DNA of 64,000 nucleotides from assembly GCF_900187425.1 (NCBI RefSeq), contig NZ_FYDJ01000001.1, forward strand, positions 248,001-312,000, read 5' to 3'. The stretch is from Pseudomonas sp. Irchel s3h14. Lineage in GTDB: Bacteria > Pseudomonadota > Gammaproteobacteria > Pseudomonadales > Pseudomonadaceae. The notes under the pieces were generated by a model. The model searched no databases, was not told the origin of the DNA, and was given only the letters and a program-made list of their open reading frames with translations. Both the position numbers and the translations under genes were made by a program. This document shows positions 26,826 to 36,452 of this stretch, in pieces; the stretch's first letter is position 1; the number at the start of each line of letters is the position of its first letter.

Positions 26826-27014
26826 GCTGGCCGGACCTGAGAGAAAAAGACGGTAAATGTTCTTCCAGGCCTCGTGAGGCCGAGAACAAAAGTGGCAGGC
26901 ATTATTGCAAGTAATTCTTGTTAACAAAAGTAATAGAGTATCTTTTTTTCCTTCATTGCTAGCCGCTCGTCCATTGCCAGCGCTAGTCTGTGCCTTTCTG
27001 ATGGGAGTTTTCTG

Positions 27015-27872
27015 ATGTCCGCGCCCTCTGTTTTGATCGCCGGCTGTGGTGATGTTGGTAGTCGTCTGGCCACGCAATTGTTGGCTGGCGGATGGGAGGT
27101 TCACGGCTTGCGGCGTGATGTTTCGCGCCTGCCCAAGGGGGTGATTGGCGTTGCCGGTGACTTGTTCAATGAAGACTGTCCAGCGACCTGGCCGGTCGGT
27201 GCGGTGGATTACCTGGTGTATTGCGCGGCCGCCACCGATCACGATGAAGCCGGTTATCGCGCTGCTTATGTGCAGGGCTTGCAGCATGTGCTGGAATGGC
27301 TGAACGACTATGGGCAGGTGCCCAATCGCCTGCTGTTTGTTTCCAGCAGCAGTGTGTATGGCCAGCAGGATGGCGAGTGGGTCGATGAGACTTCGCCGAC
27401 CATTGCAACAGGCTATTCGGGTCGATTGATGCTAGAGGCGGAGCAAGTGGCACTCCAAAGCGGCATCCCGGCCAGCATCGTACGTTTGACCGGCATTTAC
27501 GGCCCAGGTCGCGAAAGGTTGCTGACGCAGGTGCGTCGGGGTTATCGCGTGGCGATCGATCCACCGTTGTACGGCAACCGTATTCACGCCGACGACGCGG
27601 CGGGGTTGATGGCGTATCTGCTCGAAGCAGATCGTCGCGGTGTGGCGCTGGATGACGTCTACATTGGTGTGGACGATGCGCCTGCGCCGCTGGCCGAAGT
27701 GGTGGGCTGGTTGCGTGAGTATCTGGGCGTGACCGAATGGGCCGAAGACGCGAGCGTGCGTCGCACTGGCAGTAAGCAATGCAGTAATGCTCGGGCGAAA
27801 GCCTTGGGCTGGACGCCGAAGTACCCAAGCTATCGCGAAGGCTACGCCGCGATCATTGAAGGGCGCAGCTGA
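27015..27872 (+). CDS. NAD(P)-dependent epimerase/dehydratase-like SDR protein
   Basis: A 285-residue extended-SDR protein. The Rossmann glycine motif is modified to VLIAGCGDVGSRLATQL, as in YeeZ-like proteins. VDYLVYCAAATDHDE and the active-site region FVSSSSVYGQQDGEWVDE, with a GYSGRLMLEAE variant in place of YxxxK, are visible, then VRLTGIYGPGRERLL. A standard YxxxK was not seen, so catalysis is uncertain. It is divergent from exbB. Substrate unknown. Confidence 0.8.
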   Translation: MSAPSVLIAGCGDVGSRLATQLLAGGWEVHGLRRDVSRLPKGVIGVAGDLFNEDCPATWPVGAVDYLVYCAAATDHDEAGYRAAYVQGLQHVLEWLNDYGQVPNRLLFVSSSSVYGQQDGEWVDETSPTIATGYSGRLMLEAEQVALQSGIPASIVRLTGIYGPGRERLLTQVRRGYRVAIDPPLYGNRIHADDAAGLMAYLLEADRRGVALDDVYIGVDDAPAPLAEVVGWLREYLGVTEWAEDASVRRTGSKQCSNARAKALGWTPKYPSYREGYAAIIEGRS

Positions 27873-27891
27873 CTTCCGGCCACCACAAACC

Positions 27892-28017
27892 AAATGTGGG
27901 AGCGGCGGTGCGACGATTCGACTTGCCCGCGAAAGCGGTGTAACACTCAACAACGATGTTGAATGTTATGACCCCTTCGCGAGCAAGTCGAATCGTCGCA
28001 CCGCCGCTCCCACATTT
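27892..28017. repeat. Large REP-type inverted repeat, perfect 35-bp arms
   Basis: Arms 27892-27926 and 27983-28017 match exactly as reverse complements over 35 bases. This copy has an inner segment (GCGACGATTCGACTTGC) not present in most other copies here but shared with the right arm at 45016-45054. It lies between convergent genes. Confidence 0.9.
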
Positions 28018-28042
28018 GATCTTCGTTGCAGCTAAGATCTGG

Positions 28043-28783
28043 TTACTGCTTCTCGAGCAACCACTTGCGATCACCTGGGGTGAACTGCGGCATTTCATCT
28101 GCCTGTGCGGTGTTCACTGCCTGGAGGATTTCCAGTTCCTTGCCCTTGCGTGCAAAGATCCAGGTGTTGCCCTGGCCGTTGAGTTGCAGCCACATGTTGT
28201 CATTGCCGCCGCTCATAGATGCGCAATCGCCCGCCAGACACAAGGCATAACGATCCGCTCCCGGCAGACCTGCAACCTGGCCGTCAGCCTGGAATTGCAC
28301 GGTATTGCCTTCACCAGGACCGCTGACGACTTTCCAGCTGCCACCCATGTAGGCCGAATACAGTGCGCGCTCGAAACTGGCGCCCATCGGTGCGCCGTCC
28401 GGAACCGTAACCTGCGCGCGGTCGAAGACTTGCTCCGGCTCATTGTCGCTGGCGGCCTGGCTCAGTTGCTTGCCATCACGCTTCAGTTCACTACCCGAGC
28501 TGCCATAAAAGTCGACTTTCCAGGCGCCAGACTCTTCGCCCAGCAGCTTGCCGTCGACGTTTTCAAAACCATTGGTGTAGCGGGCCTGACCAGCCTTGGT
28601 GTTGACGTCCCATTCCAGGTTCGGACCATAGGCCTGGAGCGCTTCGCGCAGGGGGCCGCCTTTGGCTGCAGCATCGATCGCCACCTGATTGATCCAGGTG
28701 CCGCTGATATCACGGTCGGCAGGGTTGCTGGCACATCCGCCCAAGAGTAGGGCGACCAGCGAGAGAGCTAGCGCTTGGCGCAT
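28043..28783 (-). CDS. Uncharacterised lipoprotein
   Basis: A 246-residue protein with the signal MRQALALSLVALLLGGCASN; the lipobox is LGGC. The mature part begins DISGTWINQVAIDAAAKGGP, then alternates beta strands with GSWKVVSGPGEGNTVQF and YALCLAGDCASMSGGN (two cysteines five residues apart), and ends QFTPGDRKWLLEKQ. No domain was recognised. It is 55 bases downstream of ridA on the same strand, with a hairpin between. Confidence 0.75.
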   Translation of the reverse strand: MRQALALSLVALLLGGCASNPADRDISGTWINQVAIDAAAKGGPLREALQAYGPNLEWDVNTKAGQARYTNGFENVDGKLLGEESGAWKVDFYGSSGSELKRDGKQLSQAASDNEPEQVFDRAQVTVPDGAPMGASFERALYSAYMGGSWKVVSGPGEGNTVQFQADGQVAGLPGADRYALCLAGDCASMSGGNDNMWLQLNGQGNTWIFARKGKELEILQAVNTAQADEMPQFTPGDRKWLLEKQ

Positions 28784-28808
28784 GGTGGAATCCTTTCAAA
28801 ACGAAGAC

Positions 28809-28831
28809 GGCGCAGCCTTTAAAGCTGCGCC
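28809..28831 (-). terminator. Hairpin after ridA, probable terminator
   Basis: GGCGCAGC / GCTGCGCC with a seven-base loop, just downstream of ridA on the minus strand; the following T-tract is weak (GTCTTCGTTTT). It may attenuate rather than stop reading into the lipoprotein gene. Confidence 0.5.
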
Positions 28832-28838
28832 GGACGCA

Positions 28839-29219
28839 TTACTCGATGACCAGAATGGCATCCATCTCAACCTGCGAACCCTTTGGCAGGGCCGCTACGC
28901 CGATGGCGGCGCGGGCAGGGTAAGGCTGGTCAAAGTACTTGCCCATGATCTCGTTGACCTTGGCGAAGTGGCTCAGGTCGGTGAGGAAGATGTTCAGTTT
29001 GACGATGTCCTTGAACGAACCGCCAGCGGCTTCAGCCACGGCTTTGAGGTTCTCGAACACCTGGACGGTCTGGGCTTCGAAGCCTTCTACCAGTTCCATG
29101 GTTTTTGGGTCCAGAGGAATTTGACCCGACATGTAAACGGTGTTGCCAGCCTTGATCGCCTGGGAGTAAGTGCCAATGGCGGCCGGGGCCTTGTCGCTGG
29201 TGATAACTGTTTTGGTCAT
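28839..29219 (-). CDS. ridA: RidA-family imine/enamine deaminase
   Basis: A 126-residue YjgF/RidA protein that hydrolyses reactive 2-aminoacrylate-type enamines. Family features are [28 protein letters not shown], the catalytic arginine in [13 protein letters not shown], and the final VEMDAILV. It is downstream of spoT with 24 bases between, the same pair order as in other Pseudomonas. A second paralog lies at 63636. Confidence 0.94.
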   Translation of the reverse strand: MTKTVITSDKAPAAIGTYSQAIKAGNTVYMSGQIPLDPKTMELVEGFEAQTVQVFENLKAVAEAAGGSFKDIVKLNIFLTDLSHFAKVNEIMGKYFDQPYPARAAIGVAALPKGSQVEMDAILVIE

Positions 29220-29243
29220 GAATGACTCCTTGTAATGAGTGGC

Positions 29244-31349
29244 TTACGCACGCATGCGAGTGATGCGAATCACCCCGGTCAGGGCGCGCAGTTTCTTGAT
29301 CACGCGGGCCAGGTGCACGCGGTCGTGCACGCTGACCACCAGTTGGACCACGCTGATGCGACCATCGCGTTCGTCCATGCTGATTTTTTCGATATTGCCG
29401 TCGGCCGCGTTGACGCTGCTGGCCAGCAGAGCGATCAGGCCGCGCTGGTGTTCCAGCTCGACGCGCAGCTCGACATTGAATTCGCCGGTGACATCCTTGG
29501 CCCACGAGAGCTGGATGCATTTTTCCGGGTTGTGGCGGATTTCGCTGATGTTGCGGCAGTTGTCCAGGTGCACGACCATGCCTTTGCCCGCAGACAGGTG
29601 GCCAACAATCGGGTCGCCCGGGATCGGCGTGCAGCACTTGGCGTAACTGAGCACCAGGCCTTCGGTGCCGCGAATCGCCAGCGGGCCTTCCGCGCTCGGC
29701 AGCTGTTCGCCTTCGCCAAGCAGTCGGCGGGCGACCACGTAAGCCATGCGATTGCCCAGGCCGATGTCTTCAAGCAGGTCTTCGATCAGTTCCAGGCGGT
29801 ACTCGGTGAGCATCGCCTTGACGCGCTCGGCTGCTACTTTCTCCAGCGAGCTGTCGAAACCGTTGAGAACCTTGTTCAGCAGGCGTTCGCCGAGGCTGAT
29901 GGATTCGGAGCGGCGTTGCAGTTTCAGCGCATGGCGGATGTGAGTCCGCGCCTTGCCGGTGACTACGAAGTTAAGCCACGCCGGATTCGGCCGTGCTCCC
30001 GGGGCGCTGACGATCTCGACCGTGGAGCCGCTTTGCAGCGGTTCGGACAGCGGTGCGAGACGACGATTGATCCGACAGGCAATGCAGCTGTTGCCCACGT
30101 CGGTGTGCACCGCGTAAGCGAAGTCGACCGCCGTGGAGCCTTTGGGCAGCTCCATGATCCGGCCTTTGGGCGTGAACACGTAGACCTCGTCCGGGAACAG
30201 GTCGATCTTCACGCTCTCGATGAATTCCAGCGAGTTGCCGGCCCGTTGCTGCATCTCCAGCACGCCTTTGACCCACTGACGGGCGCGGGCGTGAGTGCCT
30301 TTTGGCTGCTCGTCACCACTGGATTTGTACAGCCAATGGGCGGCGATGCCGTTGTTGGCCATCTCTTCCATTTCACGGGTGCGGATCTGAATCTCGATCG
30401 GTACACCGTGCATGCCGAACAGCGTGGTGTGCAGCGACTGGTAGCCGTTGGCCTTGGGGATCGCGATGTAATCCTTGAAGCGACCCGGCAACGGTTTGTA
30501 CAAATTATGCACAGCACCCAGCACGCGGTAGCAGGTATCGACCTTGTCGACGATGATCCGGAACGCATAGACGTCCATGATCTCGTTGAAGGCCCGACGC
30601 TTGCCGCGCATTTTCTTGTAGATGCCGTAGAGGTGTTTCTGGCGACCGCTGACCTCGCCCTGAATGCCGTCGATGGCCAGGCAGTGGCTGAGGGATTCTT
30701 CGATCTTGTTGACGATTTCCTTGCGGTTGCCCCGGGCGCGTTTGACCGCCTGGTTGATCCGTGCGGAACGCATCGGGTGCATCGCCTTGAAGCCGAGGTC
30801 TTCGAATTCTATGCGGATGGCGTGCATACCCAGCCGGTTGGCGATGGGCGCATAGATTTCCAGGGTTTCCTTGGCGATCCGTCGGCGTTTTTCGCCAGAC
30901 AGGACTTCCAGCGTGCGCATGTTGTGCAGGCGGTCAGCCAGTTTGACCAGGATCACGCGAATGTCGCGGGCCATGGCCATGGCCATTTTCTGGAAGTTTT
31001 CAGCCTGGGCTTCGGCTTTGGTCTCGAAGTTCATCTGGGTCAGTTTGCTGACCCCGTCGACCAGTTCGGCCACGGTTTCGCCGAATTGCGCTTGCAGCGC
31101 TTCCTTGGCAATACCGGTGTCTTCGATCACGTCATGCAGCATCGCAGCCATCAGGCTCTGATGGTCCATGTGCATGTCGGCAAGAATATTCGCAACCGCG
31201 AGTGGGTGCGTGACGTACGCCTCGCCGCTACGGCGGCGTTGGCCGTCGTGGGCTTGTTCGGCGTAGAAGTACGCTCGGCGGACCAGGTTGACCTGGTCCT
31301 TGCCGAGGTAGGTCGATAAGCGATCGGCGAGGGCGTCTATGCTCGGCAT
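29244..31349 (-). CDS. spoT: Bifunctional (p)ppGpp synthetase/hydrolase SpoT
   Basis: A 701-residue RelA/SpoT protein that makes and degrades the alarmone (p)ppGpp. The N-terminal HD hydrolase domain is intact (THPLAVANILADMHMDHQSL, then AAMLHDVIEDT), which marks SpoT rather than RelA. The synthetase region has MDVYAFRIIVDKVDTCYRVL and ANGYQSLHTTLFG. TGS (VYVFTPKGRIMELPKGSTAV) and C-terminal ACT domains follow. It lies 56 bases after rpoZ, as in the E. coli gmk-rpoZ-spoT order. Confidence 0.97.
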   Translation of the reverse strand: MPSIDALADRLSTYLGKDQVNLVRRAYFYAEQAHDGQRRRSGEAYVTHPLAVANILADMHMDHQSLMAAMLHDVIEDTGIAKEALQAQFGETVAELVDGVSKLTQMNFETKAEAQAENFQKMAMAMARDIRVILVKLADRLHNMRTLEVLSGEKRRRIAKETLEIYAPIANRLGMHAIRIEFEDLGFKAMHPMRSARINQAVKRARGNRKEIVNKIEESLSHCLAIDGIQGEVSGRQKHLYGIYKKMRGKRRAFNEIMDVYAFRIIVDKVDTCYRVLGAVHNLYKPLPGRFKDYIAIPKANGYQSLHTTLFGMHGVPIEIQIRTREMEEMANNGIAAHWLYKSSGDEQPKGTHARARQWVKGVLEMQQRAGNSLEFIESVKIDLFPDEVYVFTPKGRIMELPKGSTAVDFAYAVHTDVGNSCIACRINRRLAPLSEPLQSGSTVEIVSAPGARPNPAWLNFVVTGKARTHIRHALKLQRRSESISLGERLLNKVLNGFDSSLEKVAAERVKAMLTEYRLELIEDLLEDIGLGNRMAYVVARRLLGEGEQLPSAEGPLAIRGTEGLVLSYAKCCTPIPGDPIVGHLSAGKGMVVHLDNCRNISEIRHNPEKCIQLSWAKDVTGEFNVELRVELEHQRGLIALLASSVNAADGNIEKISMDERDGRISVVQLVVSVHDRVHLARVIKKLRALTGVIRITRMRA

Positions 31350-31405
31350 GATGAATCCTGCCGTTCGCTGTGACCCCGCGCCGTGCTACGTCGACCAGGC
31401 ATGGC

Positions 31406-31669
31406 TTAGACTGCCTCGTTGGACTCGTCCTCGAACGCTGCGAACAGCGGTTCGTCTTCGACGATTTCAGCGTTGGCGATGAACTCGTAGCTCATCAGGC
31501 CTTCAGCGATTTCACGCAAGGCTACAACGGTAGGCTTGTCGTTTTCCCACTGAACCAGTGGCTCTTTGCCGCCGGTGGCCAATTGACGGGCACGCTTGGT
31601 AGACAGCATGACCAGCTCAAAGCGGTTTTCCACGTGGTTTAGGCAATCTTCAACGGTTACGCGGGCCAT
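31406..31669 (-). CDS. rpoZ: RNA polymerase omega subunit
   Basis: The 87-residue omega subunit, which supports beta-prime assembly and is needed for one ppGpp-binding site. [20 protein letters not shown] and [12 protein letters not shown] are characteristic. The ATG at 31669 is chosen over an upstream in-frame one because the family begins MARVTVEDC. It sits between gmk and spoT. Confidence 0.96.
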   Translation of the reverse strand: MARVTVEDCLNHVENRFELVMLSTKRARQLATGGKEPLVQWENDKPTVVALREIAEGLMSYEFIANAEIVEDEPLFAAFEDESNEAV

Positions 31670-31732
31670 GGTATTCCTCGGAGCGAATGCAATATGCGCG
31701 CTGCCCGGTTGGGCGAGCGGACTCAACAGTTT

Positions 31733-31769
31733 AAAAAATCACCAGCGATTAGGGAAGCGCTGATTTTTT
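31733..31769 (-). terminator. Terminator-like hairpin between gmk and rpoZ
   Basis: AAAAAATC plus AGCG on one side pair with CGCTGATTTTTT on the other, with a three-base bulge (ACC), and a run of six T ends the minus-strand copy. It could stop or attenuate gmk transcripts before rpoZ. Confidence 0.6.
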
Positions 31770-31836
31770 GACCAAGCCCTTCAACGCGCTGCAAGTGCCA
31801 ATGTAAAGCCCTTGCAACGGTTTTGGGAAGAGCTGT

Positions 31837-32469
<633 letters not shown>

Positions 32470-33333
32470 TTACTCAATATTCTGCACTTGTTCGCGCATC
32501 TGCTCGATCAACACTTTGAGGTTGACCGCCGCCTGGGTGCTGCGCGGGTCGAAGGCTTTGGAGCCCAGTGTGTTGGCTTCGCGGTTGAGCTCCTGCATCA
32601 GGAAGTCCAGGCGCCGACCGGCAGCGCCACCGGATTTGAGCACCCGGCGAACTTCGATGATGTGAGTGCTCAGGCGATCCAGTTCTTCGGCGACGTCGCT
32701 CTTTTGCGCGAGCATGACCATTTCCTGTTCCAGCCGCTGCGGATCCATCTCGGCCTTCATGTCGGCGAAGCGGTCGAGGACCTTCTGGCGCTGGGTGGCA
32801 AGCATCTGCGGGACCAGTTCACGCAGGGTCACCACGTCTTCTTCAATGGAGGTCAGGCGATCGTTGATCAATCGCGCCAGCTCCGCGCCTTCGCGCTCGC
32901 GGCCGGCCTTGAGTTCTTTCAGGCCTTCGTTGAACAGCGCCAGGGCTTCGGCATTCAGGGCTTGCGGGTCGGTCGCATCGCCCACCAGCACGCCGGGCCA
33001 GGCCAGGACTTCCAGCGGGTTCAGTGCAGCCGGATTTTTGATCAGGCTGGCGATGGTCTCGGCGGCGGCGACCAATTGCGCGGCGCGCTCGCGGTCCACT
33101 TGCAGTGGTTTGTCGGTATTTTCTTCGGTGAAGCGCAGGGTGCATTCGAGCTTGCCCCGGGAGATTCCCTGGCGCAGTGCTTCGCGGACCGCACCTTCGA
33201 GGTCGCGAAAGGACTCAGGCAGACGCAAATGCGGCTCCAGGTAGCGGCTGTTGACCGAGCGCAGTTCCCAGCTCAGGGTGCCTTGGGTGCCGGCTTTTTC
33301 GACGCGGGCAAAGGCGGTCATGCTGTGCACCAT
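32470..33333 (-). CDS. yicC: YicC-family endoribonuclease
   Basis: A 287-residue protein of the YicC family, known as a conserved endoribonuclease. MVHSMTAFARVEKA is the family start, and the ATG at 33333 is preferred over an upstream one at 33369. The C-terminus has RLDFLMQELNREANTLGSKA, the DUF1732 signature. It is divergent from rph and upstream of gmk. Confidence 0.93.
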   Translation of the reverse strand: MVHSMTAFARVEKAGTQGTLSWELRSVNSRYLEPHLRLPESFRDLEGAVREALRQGISRGKLECTLRFTEENTDKPLQVDRERAAQLVAAAETIASLIKNPAALNPLEVLAWPGVLVGDATDPQALNAEALALFNEGLKELKAGREREGAELARLINDRLTSIEEDVVTLRELVPQMLATQRQKVLDRFADMKAEMDPQRLEQEMVMLAQKSDVAEELDRLSTHIIEVRRVLKSGGAAGRRLDFLMQELNREANTLGSKAFDPRSTQAAVNLKVLIEQMREQVQNIE

Positions 33334-33603
33334 GGAGGTACCTCGCAATGCAGGTTCATGCGTTACCAAAGGTTTCGCAGGCCTGATCTATATGAATTTA
33401 AGCCCAGAGGCAGCAAAGGCGCAGGATTGTAGCGCAGTGGGGCGAATGCGCCCAAACACACGGTGTGACAAAGGGCTGCAGGTCGTCGGCAAAGCGCTGT
33501 GCAGGGCCTTCAGTCGTCGGGGGATTTTTTTAGAAGTGCCCACTCGTGGCCCTGCGGCTCTATAATGCTCCGCAGTTTTCCGTCCCCCGTACAGGTATTC
33601 CCT

Positions 33604-34326
33604 ATGAAACGTCCAAGTGGTCGCGCTGCCGATCAGCTCCGCTCGATCCGCATTACCCGCAACTACACCAAACACGCCGAGGGATCTGTACTGGTCGAGT
33701 TCGGTGATACCAAAGTCATCTGCACCGTCAGCGTCGAGAACGGCGTGCCGCGTTTCCTCAAAGGTCAGGGCCAAGGCTGGTTGACCGCTGAATACGGCAT
33801 GCTGCCGCGCGCCACTGGCGAGCGTAACCAGCGTGAAGCGAGCCGCGGCAAACAAGGCGGCCGCACCCTGGAGATCCAGCGTCTGATCGGTCGTTCCCTG
33901 CGTGCTTCGCTGGACATGTCCAAGCTGGGCGACGTGACCCTGTACGTCGACTGCGACGTGATCCAGGCTGACGGCGGCACCCGTACTGCATCCATCACCG
34001 GCGCCATGGTTGCACTGGTTGATGCCTTGAAAGTGATCAAGAAGCGCGGCGGCCTGAAAGGCGGCGACCCGCTGAAGCAAATGATCGCTGCCGTATCGGT
34101 GGGCATGTATCAGGGTGAGCCGGTACTCGACCTTGACTACCTGGAAGACTCGGCCGCCGAGACCGACCTGAACGTGGTGATGACCAGCACTGGCGGCTTC
34201 ATCGAAGTCCAGGGCACTGCCGAAGGCGCACCGTTCCAGCCGGAAGAACTGAACGCTATGCTTGAGTTGGCGAAGAAAGGCATGACCGAAATCTTCGAGC
34301 TGCAAAAGGCTGCACTGGCCGACTGA
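33604..34326 (+). CDS. rph: Ribonuclease PH
   Basis: A 240-residue phosphorolytic 3'-5' exoribonuclease that trims tRNA 3' ends. [20 protein letters not shown], then [20 protein letters not shown] and [20 protein letters not shown], are classic. The family C-terminus ([14 protein letters not shown]) is complete, so this is not the truncated E. coli K-12 type. It is divergent from yicC. Confidence 0.97.
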   Translation: MKRPSGRAADQLRSIRITRNYTKHAEGSVLVEFGDTKVICTVSVENGVPRFLKGQGQGWLTAEYGMLPRATGERNQREASRGKQGGRTLEIQRLIGRSLRASLDMSKLGDVTLYVDCDVIQADGGTRTASITGAMVALVDALKVIKKRGGLKGGDPLKQMIAAVSVGMYQGEPVLDLDYLEDSAAETDLNVVMTSTGGFIEVQGTAEGAPFQPEELNAMLELAKKGMTEIFELQKAALAD

Positions 34327-34354
34327 TCGGACTGCTCCACGCAAGGAGGACGCC

Positions 34355-34723
34355 ATGAGTGACGAGCAACAGCTGCTTCCCACCCCGAGCAAAGAGGTTC
34401 GGCAGTGGGCGATGTTTTGTCACCTGTCCGCCTTGCTGGGGATCTGGATTCCGTTCGGTACGCTGATCGGCCCTCTGATTCTCTGGCAGATGAAGCGCGA
34501 GATGGACCCGTTTGTTGATGCTCAAGGCAAGGAGGCGCTGAACTTTCAGATCACCGTCGCCATTGCCTCCGCCATTTGCTTCCTGCTGATGGTGGTGATC
34601 GTCGGGTTCTTCCTGTTCGGTCTGTTGGCGATCGGTGCGCTGGTGCTGACGATCATCGGCGGCGTGAAGGCCAATGAAGGGGTGCCTTACCGGTATCCAT
34701 TCACCTGGCGGTTGATCAAATAA
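34355..34723 (+). CDS. DUF4870 membrane protein
   Basis: A 122-residue membrane protein: WAMFCHLSALLGIWIPFGTL forms the first helix, the conserved FVDAQGKEALNFQITVAIAS leads into the second, and LLAIGALVLTIIGGVKANEG into the third. This order is the DUF4870 (Tic20-like) pattern; function unknown. Preceded by AAGGAGG, 28 bases after rph, as in other Pseudomonas. Confidence 0.85.
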   Translation: MSDEQQLLPTPSKEVRQWAMFCHLSALLGIWIPFGTLIGPLILWQMKREMDPFVDAQGKEALNFQITVAIASAICFLLMVVIVGFFLFGLLAIGALVLTIIGGVKANEGVPYRYPFTWRLIK

Positions 34724-34732
34724 TCACCACGG

Positions 34733-34828
34733 TCCTGTAGGAGCAAAGCTTGCTCGCGATTCAGGCGCCGCGGTGAGTCAGATACAGTGCGTCATCGTTC
34801 ATCGCGAGCAAGCTTTGCTCCTACAGGA
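34733..34828. repeat. REP-type inverted repeat, perfect 28-bp arms
   Basis: Arms 34733-34760 and 34801-34828 are exact reverse complements. The core is GTAGGAGCAAAGCTTGCTCGC, a variant of the main family. It sits between convergent genes, just before a terminator. Confidence 0.9.
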
Positions 34829-34841
34829 ATGAGGCGCGCAC

Positions 34842-34872
34842 AAAAAAGCCGACAGTAGATGTCGGCTTTTTT
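34842..34872. terminator. Bidirectional terminator between DUF4870 gene and crc
   Basis: Stem AAAAAGCCGAC / GTCGGCTTTTT with a seven-base loop and A/T tracts on both sides, located 19 bases past the end of crc and between two convergent genes. Confidence 0.85.
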
Positions 34873-34890
34873 GTGTGTGCGGAACGACGC

Positions 34891-35670
34891 TTAGATGGTC
34901 AGCGTCCAGTCGTAGTCCACGATCAGCGGTGCATGCTGCGAGAACCGTGGCTGACGTGGCAAGCGTGCGCTGCGTACGAAGCGACGCAGGCCCGGAGTCA
35001 GCAACTGATAGTCGAAACGCCAACCGAGGTTGAGCATTTCAGCCTGTTCGTTATCCGGCCACCAGCTGTACTGGTCACCTTCACGGCTGACTTCACGCAG
35101 GGCATCGACATAGCCCATGTTGCCGACAATCTCGTCCATCCAGGCACGTTCAGGTGCCAGGAAGCCCGGGGATTGCTGGCTGTCACGCCAGTTCTTGATA
35201 TCCAGCTTCTGTTGCGCCACGTACAGCGAGCCACAGTAAATGTACTCGCGACGTTTGCGTCGCTGTTTATCCAGATAACGGGCGAAATCGTCCATTAGCT
35301 TGAACTTCTGGTTCAAGTCTTCATCGCCGTTCTGCCCCGAAGGGAGCAGTAAGGTCGCGATGCTGACCTTGTCGAAATCGGCTTGCAGGTAGCGCCCGTA
35401 GCGGTCGGCTGTCTCGAAGCCGAGACCGCTGATGACTGCCTTCGGTTGCAGCCGCGAATACAAAGCCACGCCACCTTGGGCGGGAACTTCGGCTTCGCAG
35501 GCATAAAGGAAGTAGCCATCCAGTTGGAAAGCTGGATCGTCCAGTTCAAAGGCGGAGGCGCGGGTGTCCTGCAGGCAGATGACGTCGGCATTCTGTGCTT
35601 GCAGCCAACTGAGCAAACCTCGCTCCACTGCAGCCTGAATACCATTGACGTTCACACTGATGATCCGCAT
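34891..35670 (-). CDS. crc: Catabolite repression control protein Crc
   Basis: A 259-residue protein of the exonuclease III fold that acts with Hfq to block translation of A-rich mRNAs. The start is MRIISVNVNGIQAAVERGLL. Positions that carry catalysis in true ExoIII are altered: CLQDTRA (Asp for Glu), CGSLYVAQ in place of GDFN, and SQHAPLIVDYDW near the C-terminus in place of SDH. These identify Crc rather than an active nuclease. Divergent pyrE, 82 bases away, is the standard crc neighbour. ATG 35670 is used. Confidence 0.96.
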   Translation of the reverse strand: MRIISVNVNGIQAAVERGLLSWLQAQNADVICLQDTRASAFELDDPAFQLDGYFLYACEAEVPAQGGVALYSRLQPKAVISGLGFETADRYGRYLQADFDKVSIATLLLPSGQNGDEDLNQKFKLMDDFARYLDKQRRKRREYIYCGSLYVAQQKLDIKNWRDSQQSPGFLAPERAWMDEIVGNMGYVDALREVSREGDQYSWWPDNEQAEMLNLGWRFDYQLLTPGLRRFVRSARLPRQPRFSQHAPLIVDYDWTLTI

Positions 35671-35752
35671 AAATGGCCCCAAAAATCGCGTGCGTGTATG
35701 ATACACGGCGTCAACCTAATTAGCTAAATCCGTGGTATTTGGGGGTTTTTTC

Positions 35753-36397
35753 ATGCAAGCGTATCAGCGCGATTTCATTCGTTTTGCCATCGATCGCGGC
35801 GTTTTGCGCTTCGGCGAGTTCACCCTGAAGTCCGGGCGCACCAGTCCTTACTTCTTCAATGCCGGCCTGTTCAACTCGGGTTCGGCCCTTGCGCAGCTGG
35901 GTCGTTTCTATGCGGCGGCCATCGTCGAGAGCGGCATTTCGTTCGACGTACTGTTCGGCCCGGCCTACAAAGGCATCCCTTTGGCGGCGACCACCGCAGT
36001 GGCCCTGGCCGAACATCATGACCGTGATTTGCCATGGTGCTTCAACCGCAAGGAAGCCAAGGCTCACGGCGAAGGCGGCAGTCTGGTCGGCGCACCGTTG
36101 ACCGGCGACGTGCTGATCATCGACGACGTGATCACCGCTGGCACTGCCATCCGTGAAGTGATGCAGATCATCGCTTCCCAGGACGGCGCCAAGGCTGCGG
36201 GCGTGCTCATCGCCCTGAACCGTCAGGAGCGTGGCAACGGCGAGTTGTCGGCCATCCAGGAAGTGGAGCGTGACTTCGGCATTCCGGTGATCAGCATTGT
36301 TTCGCTGAATCAGGTGCTCGAATTCCTGGCTGACGATCCGCAGCTCAAGCAACACTTGCCGGCGGTTGAAGCCTACCGCGCGCAGTTCGGCGTCTAA
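35753..36397 (+). CDS. pyrE: Orotate phosphoribosyltransferase
   Basis: A 214-residue pyrimidine enzyme making OMP from orotate and [24 protein letters not shown] is the family start, [19 protein letters not shown] binds substrate, and the PRPP motif is [16 protein letters not shown] 35753 is preferred over a GTG at 35735 region because it matches family starts. A terminator follows immediately. Confidence 0.97.
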   Translation: MQAYQRDFIRFAIDRGVLRFGEFTLKSGRTSPYFFNAGLFNSGSALAQLGRFYAAAIVESGISFDVLFGPAYKGIPLAATTAVALAEHHDRDLPWCFNRKEAKAHGEGGSLVGAPLTGDVLIIDDVITAGTAIREVMQIIASQDGAKAAGVLIALNRQERGNGELSAIQEVERDFGIPVISIVSLNQVLEFLADDPQLKQHLPAVEAYRAQFGV

Positions 36398-36399
36398 AG

Positions 36400-36430
36400 A
36401 AAAGGCCCTGTGAGAGCAGGGTCTTTTTTG
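36400..36430 (+). terminator. Rho-independent terminator after pyrE
   Basis: GGCCCTG / CAGGGTC stem (one G-T pair) with loop TGAGAG and then TTTTTT, starting three bases after the pyrE stop. It separates pyrE from the accessory island. Confidence 0.8.
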
Positions 36431-36452
36431 AGTGCTGGTATCAGGGTCGCTA

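Noticed and set aside
27892..28017. A CRISPR-like or transposon-end reading of the 35-bp inverted repeats
   Set aside because: There is no direct-repeat/spacer series, no transposase and no target duplication; the unit recurs as a REP pair.
29235..31319. A 694-codon open frame on the plus strand
   Set aside because: Antisense to spoT, with no domain or ribosome site.
35753..36397. A 259-codon frame antisense to pyrE
   Set aside because: pyrE has all family motifs; the opposite frame is a compositional shadow.
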